Assembly (NCBI RefSeq): GCF_001971725.1
Contig: NZ_CP019388.1
Span: forward strand, 992,001-1,056,000
Origin: Winogradskyella sp. J14-2
Lineage (GTDB): Bacteria > Bacteroidota > Bacteroidia > Flavobacteriales > Flavobacteriaceae
Direction of reading: 5' to 3'
Length of the DNA stretch: 64,000 nucleotides
The notes below the pieces were generated by a model that did no database searches, had not been told where the DNA came from, and worked only from the letters and a program-made list of their open reading frames with translations. The position numbers and the translations under genes were made by a program. Below are positions 34,902 through 42,276 of this stretch, piece after piece. Numbering within the stretch: position 1 is the stretch's first letter; each line of letters opens with the position of its first letter.

Positions 34902-35672
34902 TTGAGAAATATAATTTTCAATATAGCACTACTACTTTTTCCAATCATTATTACTGCACAGGATTATAGCCTTAATGACTTTAAAGCAGACTCAATTCCA
35001 ACCCAAGAAAATGTTTGGAAATCTAACCATTCCAAGTTTAATTGGATTATCACCAAAATTAATGATTCTATTGTAATTAAAGAGAATGACTTCAATTATC
35101 GTAAAGGAGATTCTTTACCTTTTTCTGAATTTAAAGTTGCTGAAAAACTGAACAACCAATATGCTATAAGAGCAGTAAAAAAAGTAAATGATGGGTACTT
35201 GATAGGGATAAATAAAGGTGAATTTGGAGGTGGGCTTTGGTTTTTATCATTAGACTGTAAAACATCATATGAAATAATTCCATATAAGAGAATTCATGAG
35301 ATATTTGAGTTTAATAACAAAATTTATGTTTTAGAAGGTTTATCGCATATCACAATCAATAACGGAAGTTTGTTAGAAATAACAAAAAATGAAAAATGGG
35401 AAATTTCAAAAACATTTGATTTGCCTGATGCTCCTCGTTTTATATTAAAGGAAAAAGATAATATCTTAATTATATCATCTGAACATATTTTAAGTTTCAA
35501 TAAATATGATAAGCTAAATTTAATTTTGAGAGCTCCCTTTAATTGGGCATTACTATTTCCTTCTTCTGCTGTTGTTATTGATAACGATATTTATATTGCT
35601 ATGCGTGAAGGAATTCTTAAAATTTCAAGTTTTAAATATAATCGAAAATATACTTGGTACGTGATGGATTAA
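34902..35672 (+). CDS. Uncharacterised exported protein
   Basis: No ATG gives a full N-terminus. I place the start at TTG 34902 (256 residues) because it yields a compact signal peptide (MRNIIFNIALLLFPIIITAQ); a TTG at 34875 would add nine residues. The body has short beta-strand repeats such as DGYLIGINKGEFGGGLWFL and KIYVLEGLSHITINNGSL, suggesting a propeller-like fold, but I do not recognise a family. It is more AT-rich than its neighbours and rich in Ile and Asn. It is followed by a strong terminator and appears to be a single gene. Confidence 0.6.
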   Translation: MRNIIFNIALLLFPIIITAQDYSLNDFKADSIPTQENVWKSNHSKFNWIITKINDSIVIKENDFNYRKGDSLPFSEFKVAEKLNNQYAIRAVKKVNDGYLIGINKGEFGGGLWFLSLDCKTSYEIIPYKRIHEIFEFNNKIYVLEGLSHITINNGSLLEITKNEKWEISKTFDLPDAPRFILKEKDNILIISSEHILSFNKYDKLNLILRAPFNWALLFPSSAVVIDNDIYIAMREGILKISSFKYNRKYTWYVMD

Positions 35673-35734
35673 CTTTTAAGAACCTTTTCCAATATTCAAA
35701 AATCTGTAAAATAGAGTTTGTAAATAATTAAAAT

Positions 35735-35769
35735 TAAAAAAGCATCTCAAATTTGAGATGCTTTTTTAC
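35735..35769 (+). terminator. Rho-independent terminator
   Basis: AAAAAAGCATCTCAAA pairs with TTTGAGATGCTTTTTTA with a three-base centre. Confidence 0.85.
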
Positions 35770-35913
35770 TAACTAACCAACCAAAATGTAATGTCGCGAT
35801 TTTGTAGTGTTGTTACGCTTGTAACTCTCGCTTTATCCATTACACTTAATATATAACAAACTGCGTGCCAAACTCAAATTTTTAATTTTTTTCATAAAAA
35901 TTGTAACAAATAT

Positions 35914-35965
35914 TTGGTTTAACATACTAACATTGTATATCTTTATGATATCATTTTAATATCAT
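35914..35965 (+). promoter_or_regulatory. Promoter of the SPFH operon overlapped by an inverted repeat
   Basis: TTG (35914-35916), 21 bases, then TATCTTTA (35938-35945) fits the Bacteroidetes promoter except that the last base is A. ATGATAT (35945-35951) and ATATCAT (35959-35965) form a perfect inverted repeat that starts in the -7 box and covers the expected transcription start, so it is placed like an operator. The rest of 35770-36003 shows nothing recognisable. Confidence 0.5.
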
Positions 35966-36003
35966 ATTGAACTTTAAATGATTAACCAATTAAATTTTTT
36001 ATC

Positions 36004-36864
36004 ATGAAAGAAGAAAAAATCATCATCCCAGCAAATGGCTACTTTATGCTGTTTGTATTTTTAGTTGTATTCTTTGGCAGTATTGCAACTATAATTACTT
36101 TAAAAACACCATGGCCAATTATTACTATAGTTTTATCTCTTGTTATGGCTTTTGGGTTTGTAATGGTACAACCAAACGGATCTAGAGTACTGCTCTTGTT
36201 TGGTAAGTATGTAGGTACTATTAAAAAGAATGGTTTTTACTGGGTAAATCCATTTTTCACTAAAAAGAAAATCTCACTTAGAGCAAGTAACTTTGATAGT
36301 GAGCGTCTTAAAGTAAATGACAAACTTGGTAATCCCGTGATGATAAGTACCATTTTGGTATGGCGTGTGCAAGACACCTACAAAGCTGCTTTTGATGTAG
36401 ACAACTACGAAAACTTTGTGCGTGTGCAAACCGATGCTGCAGTGCGTAAATTGGCAAGTATGTATCCTTACGATAATTTTGCGGACGAAGGGCATGATGA
36501 AGACATTACACTTCGCTCTAGTGTAAACGAAGTTAGCGAGGCCTTAGAAAAAGAAATTGACGAGCGCTTATCTATTGCCGGAATTGAAGTTTTAGAAGCA
36601 CGAATTGGTTACTTAGCTTATGCTCAAGAAATCGCAAATGCTATGCTAAAGCGTCAGCAAGCTACTGCTATTGTTGCTGCGAGACATAAAATTGTTGAAG
36701 GTGCTGTAAGCATGGTAGAAATGGCTTTAGAAGAACTCAATAAAAACCAAGTTGTTGAACTAGACGAGGAACGTAAAGCAGCAATGGTAAGTAATCTTAT
36801 GGTTGTTCTTTGTGGAGATAAAGAAGCTGCACCAGTAGTTAATACCGGAACATTAAGTCATTAG
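36004..36864 (+). CDS. SPFH (band 7/stomatin-prohibitin) domain membrane protein
   Basis: The 286-residue protein has two N-terminal membrane spans (about residues 11-32 and 36-56), then a band-7 domain with FGKYVGTIKKNGFYWVNPF, the usual entry of the domain, and VSTILVWRVQDTYKAAFDV-like strands. The helical part contains ALEKEIDERLSIAGIEVLEARIG. SPFH proteins form large ring-shaped membrane oligomers that mark microdomains and guard proteases. It is the first gene of a tight five-gene operon (36004-37891). No NfeD-type partner is present; the small neighbours take its place here. Confidence 0.9.
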   Translation: MKEEKIIIPANGYFMLFVFLVVFFGSIATIITLKTPWPIITIVLSLVMAFGFVMVQPNGSRVLLLFGKYVGTIKKNGFYWVNPFFTKKKISLRASNFDSERLKVNDKLGNPVMISTILVWRVQDTYKAAFDVDNYENFVRVQTDAAVRKLASMYPYDNFADEGHDEDITLRSSVNEVSEALEKEIDERLSIAGIEVLEARIGYLAYAQEIANAMLKRQQATAIVAARHKIVEGAVSMVEMALEELNKNQVVELDEERKAAMVSNLMVVLCGDKEAAPVVNTGTLSH

Positions 36865-36866
36865 TC

Positions 36867-37046
36867 GTGAACAAAAATCAAACATATAGCATTGCTTTAG
36901 GTAGCGCTTTCGGAACAAGTATAGGAACGTCTATCGGAGCTGTTACTGGTACCGTAGCTATGGGCACTGTCTACGGTTCTGTAATAGGCCTTATAGTAGG
37001 TGTAGTATTAGCATTGGTTATATTCAAAGCAGATAAAGAAAAATGA
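36867..37046 (+). CDS. Small glycine-zipper membrane protein
   Basis: This 59-residue frame starts with GTG, 2 bases after the SPFH stop. It encodes MNKNQTYSIA followed by a Gly/Ala/Thr-rich hydrophobic stretch with repeated GxxxG spacing (GSAFGTSIGTSIGAVTG), then GLIVGVVLALVIF and a Lys-rich tail. Such glycine zippers form tightly packed membrane helices or pores. Its stop overlaps the next ATG (ATGA). Position between the SPFH and DUF4177 genes and the continuous coding overlaps support it as a real gene. Confidence 0.72.
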   Translation: MNKNQTYSIALGSAFGTSIGTSIGAVTGTVAMGTVYGSVIGLIVGVVLALVIFKADKEK

Positions 37047-37210
37047 AAGAATACAAAGTTATAAAGCCAAAACTAGGCTGGAAAAATCATACTGACAGAT
37101 TGGAAGACATTCTAAACAAGTATGCAAAAGAAGGTTGGCGATTGGCCGAAATAACACCAAACCAACATATGATATCGTTTATAGTTTTTGAACGTGATAA
37201 AAATAGATAA
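37043..37210 (+). CDS. DUF4177 family small protein
   Basis: This 55-residue frame starts at the ATG overlapping the previous stop and ends in TAATG shared with the next gene. MKEYKVIKPK ... LEDILNKYAKEGWRLAEI ... ISFIVFERD has the DUF4177 pattern: a beta strand, a helix ending in EGW, and a closing strand with F-x-x-ER. The function of the family is unknown. The overlaps on both sides imply translational coupling in the SPFH operon. Confidence 0.8.
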   Translation: MKEYKVIKPKLGWKNHTDRLEDILNKYAKEGWRLAEITPNQHMISFIVFERDKNR

Positions 37211-37719
37211 TGCGAATTTTTAAAGAAGAACAACGTTTTAACCAAACATGGATTATTGTGCTTTTAGTACTCAGCGCAATAATCCCTTTAGTCATAATTA
37301 CCAATAGGTATCTAGAAAATTCTGATTCATTATCTACAGCAGAATTTATTGGCACGCTATCTATTGTTTTAATTGCAACGGGATTAATTTTCTTCTTTAA
37401 ATTATCTACCAGAATTGATGAAAAAGGAATTTACTATAAATTCTTCCCGTTTCAATTTAAATCCAAGCTAATAGAATGGCAAGAGATCAATAAAGCCTAC
37501 GTTAGAAATTACGATGCTATTACAGAGTTTGGTGGTTGGGGACTAAAAGGTGGTGCGCTTTGGAATAAATCTAAAGGAAGAGCTATCAATGTATCAGGAG
37601 ATATAGGTATCCAACTCCAACTAAAAAATGGTAAAAAATTATTAATTGGCACTCAAAAAAAAGAAGAAGCCATGCGTGTTTTAGAAGCGTACAAAACAAA
37701 ATTAAATACTAATGTCTAA
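37210..37719 (+). CDS. Two-span membrane protein with PH-like domain
   Basis: The 169-residue protein has two membrane spans (about 16-32 and 44-63) and a soluble beta-rich C-terminal half: STRIDEKGIYYKFFPFQFK, IEWQEINKAYVRNY, INVSGDIGIQLQLKNGKKLL and a closing helix EEAMRVLEAYKT. This is the layout of bacterial membrane-anchored PH-like domains. It overlaps the genes on both sides (1 and 8 bases). The function is unknown, presumably at the membrane with the SPFH protein. Confidence 0.72.
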   Translation: MRIFKEEQRFNQTWIIVLLVLSAIIPLVIITNRYLENSDSLSTAEFIGTLSIVLIATGLIFFFKLSTRIDEKGIYYKFFPFQFKSKLIEWQEINKAYVRNYDAITEFGGWGLKGGALWNKSKGRAINVSGDIGIQLQLKNGKKLLIGTQKKEEAMRVLEAYKTKLNTNV

Positions 37720-37891
37720 GAAAAAAGCCTTTGCATTACGAATAAATGAAGATATGCTAAAAGCCATTGAAAAATGGGCAGCAGATGAGTTTCGTAGTAC
37801 CAACGGACAAATAGAATGGATGCTAATGCAACATCTAAAAGAACACAACAGACAACCCAAAAAGAAAGATAAACCAGATGAAGAAAAGTGA
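37712..37891 (+). CDS. Arc-like ribbon-helix-helix DNA-binding protein
   Basis: This 59-residue frame begins with the ATG at 37712, overlapping the previous gene by 8 bases. KKAFALRINEDMLKAIEKWAADEF and STNGQIEWMLMQHLKEH form a beta-strand plus two helices, as in the Arc/CopG ribbon-helix-helix fold; the strand AFALRI would contact DNA. A Lys-rich tail follows. As the last gene of the SPFH operon it may autoregulate the operon through the inverted repeat at 35945-35965. That is inference. A hairpin overlaps its stop. Confidence 0.8.
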   Translation: MSKKKAFALRINEDMLKAIEKWAADEFRSTNGQIEWMLMQHLKEHNRQPKKKDKPDEEK

Positions 37892-37914
37892 TTGGAAACA
37901 GTCACTTTTTTATT
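37884..37914 (+). terminator. Terminator of the SPFH operon
   Basis: AAAAGTGA and TCACTTTTTT pair around TTGGAAACAG. The stem includes the last codons of the ribbon-helix-helix gene. Confidence 0.65.
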
Positions 37915-37957
37915 GCCCTTTATTTTGGTATTTTGCGCATAACTAATAATCCTAACT

Positions 37958-39268
37958 ATGGACAACTCTCCTATTTTTACTAACGATACAATTGTATTTG
38001 GTCTCCTAATGCTCGCCTTAGGTTTAGTCTTTATTACAGAATCTATTAAAACTGGTTTTTGGGCAAAATTCTACAAAATAGTGCCAGGCTTATTTATGGC
38101 ATATATGTTACCGGCTGTTTTAACAACAACAGGACTTATTGCACCTGAATGGACAACAATTTCTGAAAATGGTGCAGAAACAGAACATAGCTCTAATCTA
38201 TATTACGTCGCCAGTCGTTATTTATTACCTGCAGCTTTAGTTTTAATGACACTTAGCATTGACTTAAAAGCTGTTTTTAATTTGGGCTGGAAGGCTCTTG
38301 CCATGTTTTTTACTGGTACAATTGGTATTGTAATTGGTGGTCCTATAGCAATCTTATTAATCTCGCTAGTTTCTCCAGAAACTGTTGGTGGTGTCGGTCC
38401 TGATGCTGTTTGGAGAGGGTTATCTACACTTGCTGGAAGCTGGATTGGTGGAGGTGCTAACCAAACAGCCATGCTAGAAATTTATGGTTATAACCAAAAA
38501 CTATATGGAGGTATGGTTTTCGTGGATATCGTTGTTGCAAACATCTGGATGGCCATCATTCTATTTGGCATTGGCAAACGCAACGGTATTAACAAGTGGT
38601 TAAAAGCCGATACATCTTCAATTGAAAGTTTAAAAGAAAAAGTGACTCAGTTTTCAGAGAAAGTAAAAAGAAATCCATCACTTACAGATCTTATGATTAT
38701 TGTTGCTATCGCTTTTGGAACCGTTAGTATTGCGCACTTATGCGCAGGATATTTGGCGCCATTTTTTAAAGATGTAGTAAATAATATTCGATCTGAAACA
38801 ACCAGAAACGTATTTACATTCCTCGATTCTTCATTCTTCTGGATGATTAGTATATCAACAATAATAGCAATTCTGTTATCCTTTACTAAAGCCAAAAATT
38901 ATGAAGGTGCAGGTGCTAGTAAATTTGGTAGTGTATTTATCTATATCCTTGTTGCTACCATTGGAATGAAAATGGATCTAACCCTAATATTTGACAATCT
39001 AGGACTGATTGCTATAGGTGTAGTTTGGATGACGATTCATGCCTTGTTATTAATTCTTGTGGCAAAGCTTATTAAAGCACCATACTTCTTCTTGGCTGTA
39101 GGAAGCCAAGCTAATGTTGGTGGTGCCGCTTCTGCTCCAATTGTGGCTTCTGCTTTTCATCCTTCCTTGGCAACGGTAGGTGTTTTACTTGCTGTTTTTG
39201 GTTATGCTGTAGGAACCATTGCGGCAATCGGTTGTACAATTTTAATGCAATTAGCAGCTGGTGGCTAG
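37958..39268 (+). CDS. DUF819 family membrane protein
   Basis: The 436-residue protein has about 11 membrane spans and matches the DUF819/YjcL-like family: the N-terminal FGLLMLALGLVFITESIKTG, the GTIGIVIGGPIAILLISL span, the glycine-rich TLAGSWIGGGANQTAML segment, and near the C-terminus VGSQANVGGAASAPIVASAF. The two-fold repeated inverted topology and the conserved GGGANQ and NVGGAASAP motifs suggest a transporter of the inner membrane, but no substrate is established. It has its own upstream AT-rich leader. It is probably separate from the SPFH operon because a hairpin lies between. Confidence 0.87.
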   Translation: MDNSPIFTNDTIVFGLLMLALGLVFITESIKTGFWAKFYKIVPGLFMAYMLPAVLTTTGLIAPEWTTISENGAETEHSSNLYYVASRYLLPAALVLMTLSIDLKAVFNLGWKALAMFFTGTIGIVIGGPIAILLISLVSPETVGGVGPDAVWRGLSTLAGSWIGGGANQTAMLEIYGYNQKLYGGMVFVDIVVANIWMAIILFGIGKRNGINKWLKADTSSIESLKEKVTQFSEKVKRNPSLTDLMIIVAIAFGTVSIAHLCAGYLAPFFKDVVNNIRSETTRNVFTFLDSSFFWMISISTIIAILLSFTKAKNYEGAGASKFGSVFIYILVATIGMKMDLTLIFDNLGLIAIGVVWMTIHALLLILVAKLIKAPYFFLAVGSQANVGGAASAPIVASAFHPSLATVGVLLAVFGYAVGTIAAIGCTILMQLAAGG

Positions 39269-39319
39269 TATTTTTAATTTCAAAATAAGATATTTGCGCT
39301 GCTAAATTTCTATCTATAT

Positions 39320-40030
39320 ATGACAAATTTCTATAAAACACTGAGCCTTTTAGCTTTACTATTAATGGTATGGTCTTGCGGAGAAGATAATGATACTAAC
39401 TTCACCTTAAAAGGTAGTATTAAGGACCTAAAAAAAGGCGTTGTATATCTTCAAAAAGAAGTTGACTCTACCATAGTACATTTAGATTCTATGGTTATTT
39501 CTGGTCAACCAGAATTTACGTTAAAAACAAATTTAGAAGAGCCAATGCTTTTATACCTTAAGCTCTTTAAAAATGATGGAGAAGAACATTACATTCCGTT
39601 TTTTGCTGATGAGGGCGTTACTGAAATAAAAACTACACTTAAGAACTTTAATTTTGATGCTGAAATAAAAGGTTCTAAACCACAAGATTTGCTTAATGAA
39701 TATACCAAAGTAATGTCAAAATTTAATAATCAGAATTTAGATATTATAGAAGCTAATTTCTTAGCTCAAAAGAATAATGACAGTATAGCAGCAGACTCAT
39801 TAAATAAAGCCTCAGAAGTATTATACAAACGTAAGTACTCGTATACAATTCAGTTTGCTTTAAATAATAGAGACAATATTATAGCGCCTTATTTGGCTTT
39901 GTATGAAGTTCCTTCTGCTAATCCTATTTATGTAGATTCTATCTATAATGGTTTAACTGAAAATGTTAAAAACTCATTTTACGGCAAAAAACTTGGAGAT
40001 TTCATTGCTGAAAGAAACTCTGAACAATAA
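39320..40030 (+). CDS. DUF4369-domain lipoprotein
   Basis: The 236-residue protein starts with a lipoprotein signal (MTNFYKTLSLLALLLMVWSC, Cys20). The next 90 residues have the DUF4369 pattern of four to five beta strands (FTLKGSIKDLKKGVVYLQKE ... PMLLYLKLF). In many Bacteroidetes this domain precedes a thioredoxin/AhpC domain; here there is none, and the C-terminal part is helical. It is presumably attached to the outer membrane on the periplasmic side. The function is unknown. Confidence 0.82.
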   Translation: MTNFYKTLSLLALLLMVWSCGEDNDTNFTLKGSIKDLKKGVVYLQKEVDSTIVHLDSMVISGQPEFTLKTNLEEPMLLYLKLFKNDGEEHYIPFFADEGVTEIKTTLKNFNFDAEIKGSKPQDLLNEYTKVMSKFNNQNLDIIEANFLAQKNNDSIAADSLNKASEVLYKRKYSYTIQFALNNRDNIIAPYLALYEVPSANPIYVDSIYNGLTENVKNSFYGKKLGDFIAERNSEQ

Positions 40031-40054
40031 GTGAACACTAATTTATTGAAAAAT

Positions 40055-40090
40055 AAAGCTCTAACTACAGATTGTAATTAGCGCTTTTTT
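40055..40090 (+). terminator. Terminator after the DUF4369 lipoprotein gene
   Basis: AAAGCTCTAACTAC pairs with GTAATTAGCGCTTTTTT around AGATT. The stem is related to the tRNA-Thr terminator stems in the next repeats, in the opposite sense. Confidence 0.7.
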
Positions 40091-40112
40091 ATTTAAAAGT
40101 AGACAGACGATT

Positions 40113-40455
40113 CCCTTCGGCTACGCTCAGGATAAACTTCTCGTCCTTTTAAATTAAAGTCAATAAAAAACCCTAACTACGTAAATTGTAATTAGAGTTT
40201 CAATTAGAGAGCCGATAGAGGGACTCCCTTCGGCTACGCTCAGGATAAACTTCTCGTCCTTTTAAATTAAAGTCAATAAAAAAAACCCTAACTACGTAAA
40301 TTGTAATTAGAGTTTCAATTAGAGAGCCGATAGAGGGACTCCCTTCGGCTACGCTCAGGATAAACTTCTCGTCCTTTTAAATTAAAGTCAATAAAAAAAA
40401 CCCTAACTACGTAAATTGTAATTAGAGTTTCAATTAGAGAGCCGATAGAGGGACT
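40113..40455. repeat. Tandem triplication, 113-116 bp unit, including the tRNA-Thr 3' end
   Basis: Three direct copies start at 40113, 40226 and 40341. Each contains a CCCTTCGGCTACGCTCAGG segment, a TAAATTAAAGTC stretch, the terminator-like hairpin, and then GCCGATAGAGGGACT, which is the 3' end of tRNA-Thr on the minus strand. Only the third copy continues into a complete tRNA gene (40441-40513). Copies differ mainly by the length of one A-run. Confidence 0.85.
40393..40430 (-). terminator. Terminator downstream of tRNA-Thr
   Basis: On the minus strand, CTCTAATTAC pairs with GTAGTTAGGG around a seven-base loop, followed by a run of eight T. It starts about 15 bases after the tRNA and is repeated in the other two tandem copies. 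Confidence 0.65.
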
Positions 40456-40513
40456 CGAACCCACGACCTGCTGATTACAAATCAGCTGCTCTAGCCAGCT
40501 GAGCTATATCGGC
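40441..40513 (-). tRNA. tRNA-Thr (anticodon TGT)
   Basis: The minus strand, 73 bases, folds as a cloverleaf. The acceptor arms are GCCGATA and TATCGGC. The D-arm includes AGCTCAGCTGGCTAGAGC. The anticodon arm CTGAT-TTGTAAT-CAG places TGT at the anticodon, and the T-arm has GTGGGTTCGAGTCCC. CCA is not encoded. Its 3' end is part of a tandem repeat running downstream. Confidence 0.93.
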
Positions 40514-40561
40514 AAAAAGCGGATGCAAAATTAAACCTTAAATTCAATTTTGCAAGTGCTT

Positions 40562-40831
40562 TTATTTTAATTTATTTATTCTTTCGATTAATGCTCTGCC
40601 TTTAGATTCAAGGTCATTGTTAATTGCTTTAAAATGTGATTTTGCATCGTCTACACTTCTATCGTTTACGCGAGCAATTAATTCATCAAAAGACGCAATG
40701 GCCTCGTCAATAATAGCATTACTCTCCTTAGTTGGTTTCTCGGTGTTTTCTAATTCCCAATAATAAACCGCCTCAATGATATCTCCAAAAACGTAATTAA
40801 TATCTTTTTTTAAATCTCTTTTATTTGCCAT
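40562..40831 (-). CDS. Small helical protein of unknown function
   Basis: The 89-residue protein is almost wholly alpha-helical and charged (DLKKDINYVFGDIIEAVYYW ... NAIIDEAIASFDELIARVN ... NDLESKGRALIERINKLK), with no signal or membrane span. It is of a type commonly seen as a conserved hypothetical in Flavobacteriia; I know no function. A TACATTTG promoter box lies 24 bases upstream, separating it from manA. Confidence 0.75.
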   Translation of the reverse strand: MANKRDLKKDINYVFGDIIEAVYYWELENTEKPTKESNAIIDEAIASFDELIARVNDRSVDDAKSHFKAINNDLESKGRALIERINKLK

Positions 40832-40854
40832 AATAATCTATGTTAATTTGGATA

Positions 40855-40862
40855 CAAATGTA
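40855..40862 (-). promoter_or_regulatory. Putative -7 box of the 40831 gene (TACATTTG)
   Basis: The minus strand reads TACATTTG, an exact TAnnTTTG match, 24 bases upstream of the ATG. No spaced TTG was seen. Confidence 0.4.
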
Positions 40863-40890
40863 CGGAATACTTGATATACTTTATTAATAT

Positions 40891-41862
40891 TTAAACGTAA
40901 ACTTCAAGTAGTTTTGCGCTGTTGGTAGACAATTTAAAATCTTTAATTACCGCTGGAATGAGAATAGTTTCACCTTTTGAGATTACCTCTCTTGTATTGT
41001 CTGCTACAACTTCCACTTCTCCATCTACACACATGTATATTAGAAATGAATCATGTGTGTTTTCTTTAACCAATTCACTATCTAATTCTAAATAATTAGT
41101 TGTAAAAAAAGGACAACTTACCATATTGTTTGCTGTGTTTTTTTCCTTTTTGTATTTAACTTTAAAATCATCTTTTAAATCAAATTTAAAGGCATCTATT
41201 GCAATGTCGTTATGTAACTCACGTTCATTGCCTTGGGCATCTTTTCTATCCCAATCATATACACGATAAGTAACGTCGCTCGTTTGCTGAATTTCTGCTA
41301 GTAAAACGCCTGCGCCAATAGCGTGCACACGACCTGCTTCTATAAAATAGGTGTCGCCTTCTTTTACTTTGTCAAAGTTTAGAATACTGGTAAGGCTTTT
41401 ATTGTTAAGATGCTTTAGATATGTCTCCCTATCGATTTTTTGATTAAAGCCAACTATTAAATTGGCATCCTTGTCTGCCTGCATAACATACCACATTTCG
41501 GTTTTTCCGAATGAGTTATGTCTAGCTTTTGCTAATTCATCATCTGGATGTAACTGAATACTTAAATCTTGTTTGGCATCTATAAACTTAATTAATAATG
41601 GAAAATCATGACCAAATCTATCATAGTTTTTCTCACCTATTAACTCTCCTTTATACAGCTCTAAAATATCTTGAAGGTTTTGAGAATTGAGATCTCCATT
41701 GACAACTTTTGAAATATCACCAGGTACTGTACTGATTTCCCAACTCTCACCTAATTCTTTAGAGCTTGAGGCCTTGTTGAATTGCGTTGCTAATTTGGTG
41801 CCTCCCCAAATTTTGTCTTTTAGTATTGGACGAAATTTTAGAGGATATAATTGTTGTTTCAT
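40891..41862 (-). CDS. manA: Mannose-6-phosphate isomerase, class I
   Basis: The 323-residue protein has the cupin metal site of type I phosphomannose isomerase: Gln103 and His105 in IQLHPDDE, Glu122 in KTEMWYV, and His180 in AGRVHAIG. Its length fits the short bacterial class I form. It interconverts mannose-6-phosphate and fructose-6-phosphate in the cytoplasm, feeding GDP-mannose and glycan synthesis. It lies 3 bases downstream of queD and co-directional, so it is probably in one unit with idi and queD, although the pathways are unrelated. Confidence 0.93.
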   Translation of the reverse strand: MKQQLYPLKFRPILKDKIWGGTKLATQFNKASSSKELGESWEISTVPGDISKVVNGDLNSQNLQDILELYKGELIGEKNYDRFGHDFPLLIKFIDAKQDLSIQLHPDDELAKARHNSFGKTEMWYVMQADKDANLIVGFNQKIDRETYLKHLNNKSLTSILNFDKVKEGDTYFIEAGRVHAIGAGVLLAEIQQTSDVTYRVYDWDRKDAQGNERELHNDIAIDAFKFDLKDDFKVKYKKEKNTANNMVSCPFFTTNYLELDSELVKENTHDSFLIYMCVDGEVEVVADNTREVISKGETILIPAVIKDFKLSTNSAKLLEVYV

Positions 41863-41865
41863 AAA

Positions 41866-42276
41866 TTATTGGCCTGAATAGGTTACAAAATTACGTGGAG
41901 TTTCGTATAATGTAATTTCTAAATGAAACTTATCATCTAGTTTTGCCTTTATTTTATTGTATATAACTACAGCAATATTTTCTGCAGTTGGGTTTAAATC
42001 TTGAAATTCTGGAACTTCAATATTAAGGTTCTTATGGTCAAAAGCATTTTCTACCTCAGACTTAATTATGTCCTTTAAAATCTTTACATCTATAACGTAA
42101 CCTGTTTCTGGGTCTATTTCTCCGGTTACACTAGCAATAAGTTCGTAATTATGACCATGAAAGTTAGGATTATTGCACAGTCCGAAAACTTCATCGTTTT
42201 TTTCAAAGCTCCAGTCTTTTCTGTAAAGTCTATGTGCGGCATTAAAATGTGCTTTTCTGTGTACAGTTACCTTCAT
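41866..42276 (-). CDS. queD: 6-carboxy-5,6,7,8-tetrahydropterin synthase
   Basis: The 136-residue protein is of the PTPS/QueD family. The zinc ligands are His15 (NAAHRL), His40 and His42 (NFHGHNYEL). The Cys34 in GLCNNPNFHGH and Asp80-His81 in FDHKNLN occupy the catalytic positions. It acts in queuosine (7-deazaguanine) biosynthesis, converting 7,8-dihydroneopterin triphosphate. A pyruvoyl-tetrahydropterin synthase role is the alternative. It overlaps idi by 4 bases (ATGA). Confidence 0.9.
   Translation of the reverse strand: MKVTVHRKAHFNAAHRLYRKDWSFEKNDEVFGLCNNPNFHGHNYELIASVTGEIDPETGYVIDVKILKDIIKSEVENAFDHKNLNIEVPEFQDLNPTAENIAVVIYNKIKAKLDDKFHLEITLYETPRNFVTYSGQ

Noticed and set aside
40113-40340. 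Two extra tRNA genes beside tRNA-Thr
   Set aside because: Only the last 15 bases of the tRNA are present in these copies; D-arm, anticodon arm and most of the T-arm are missing.
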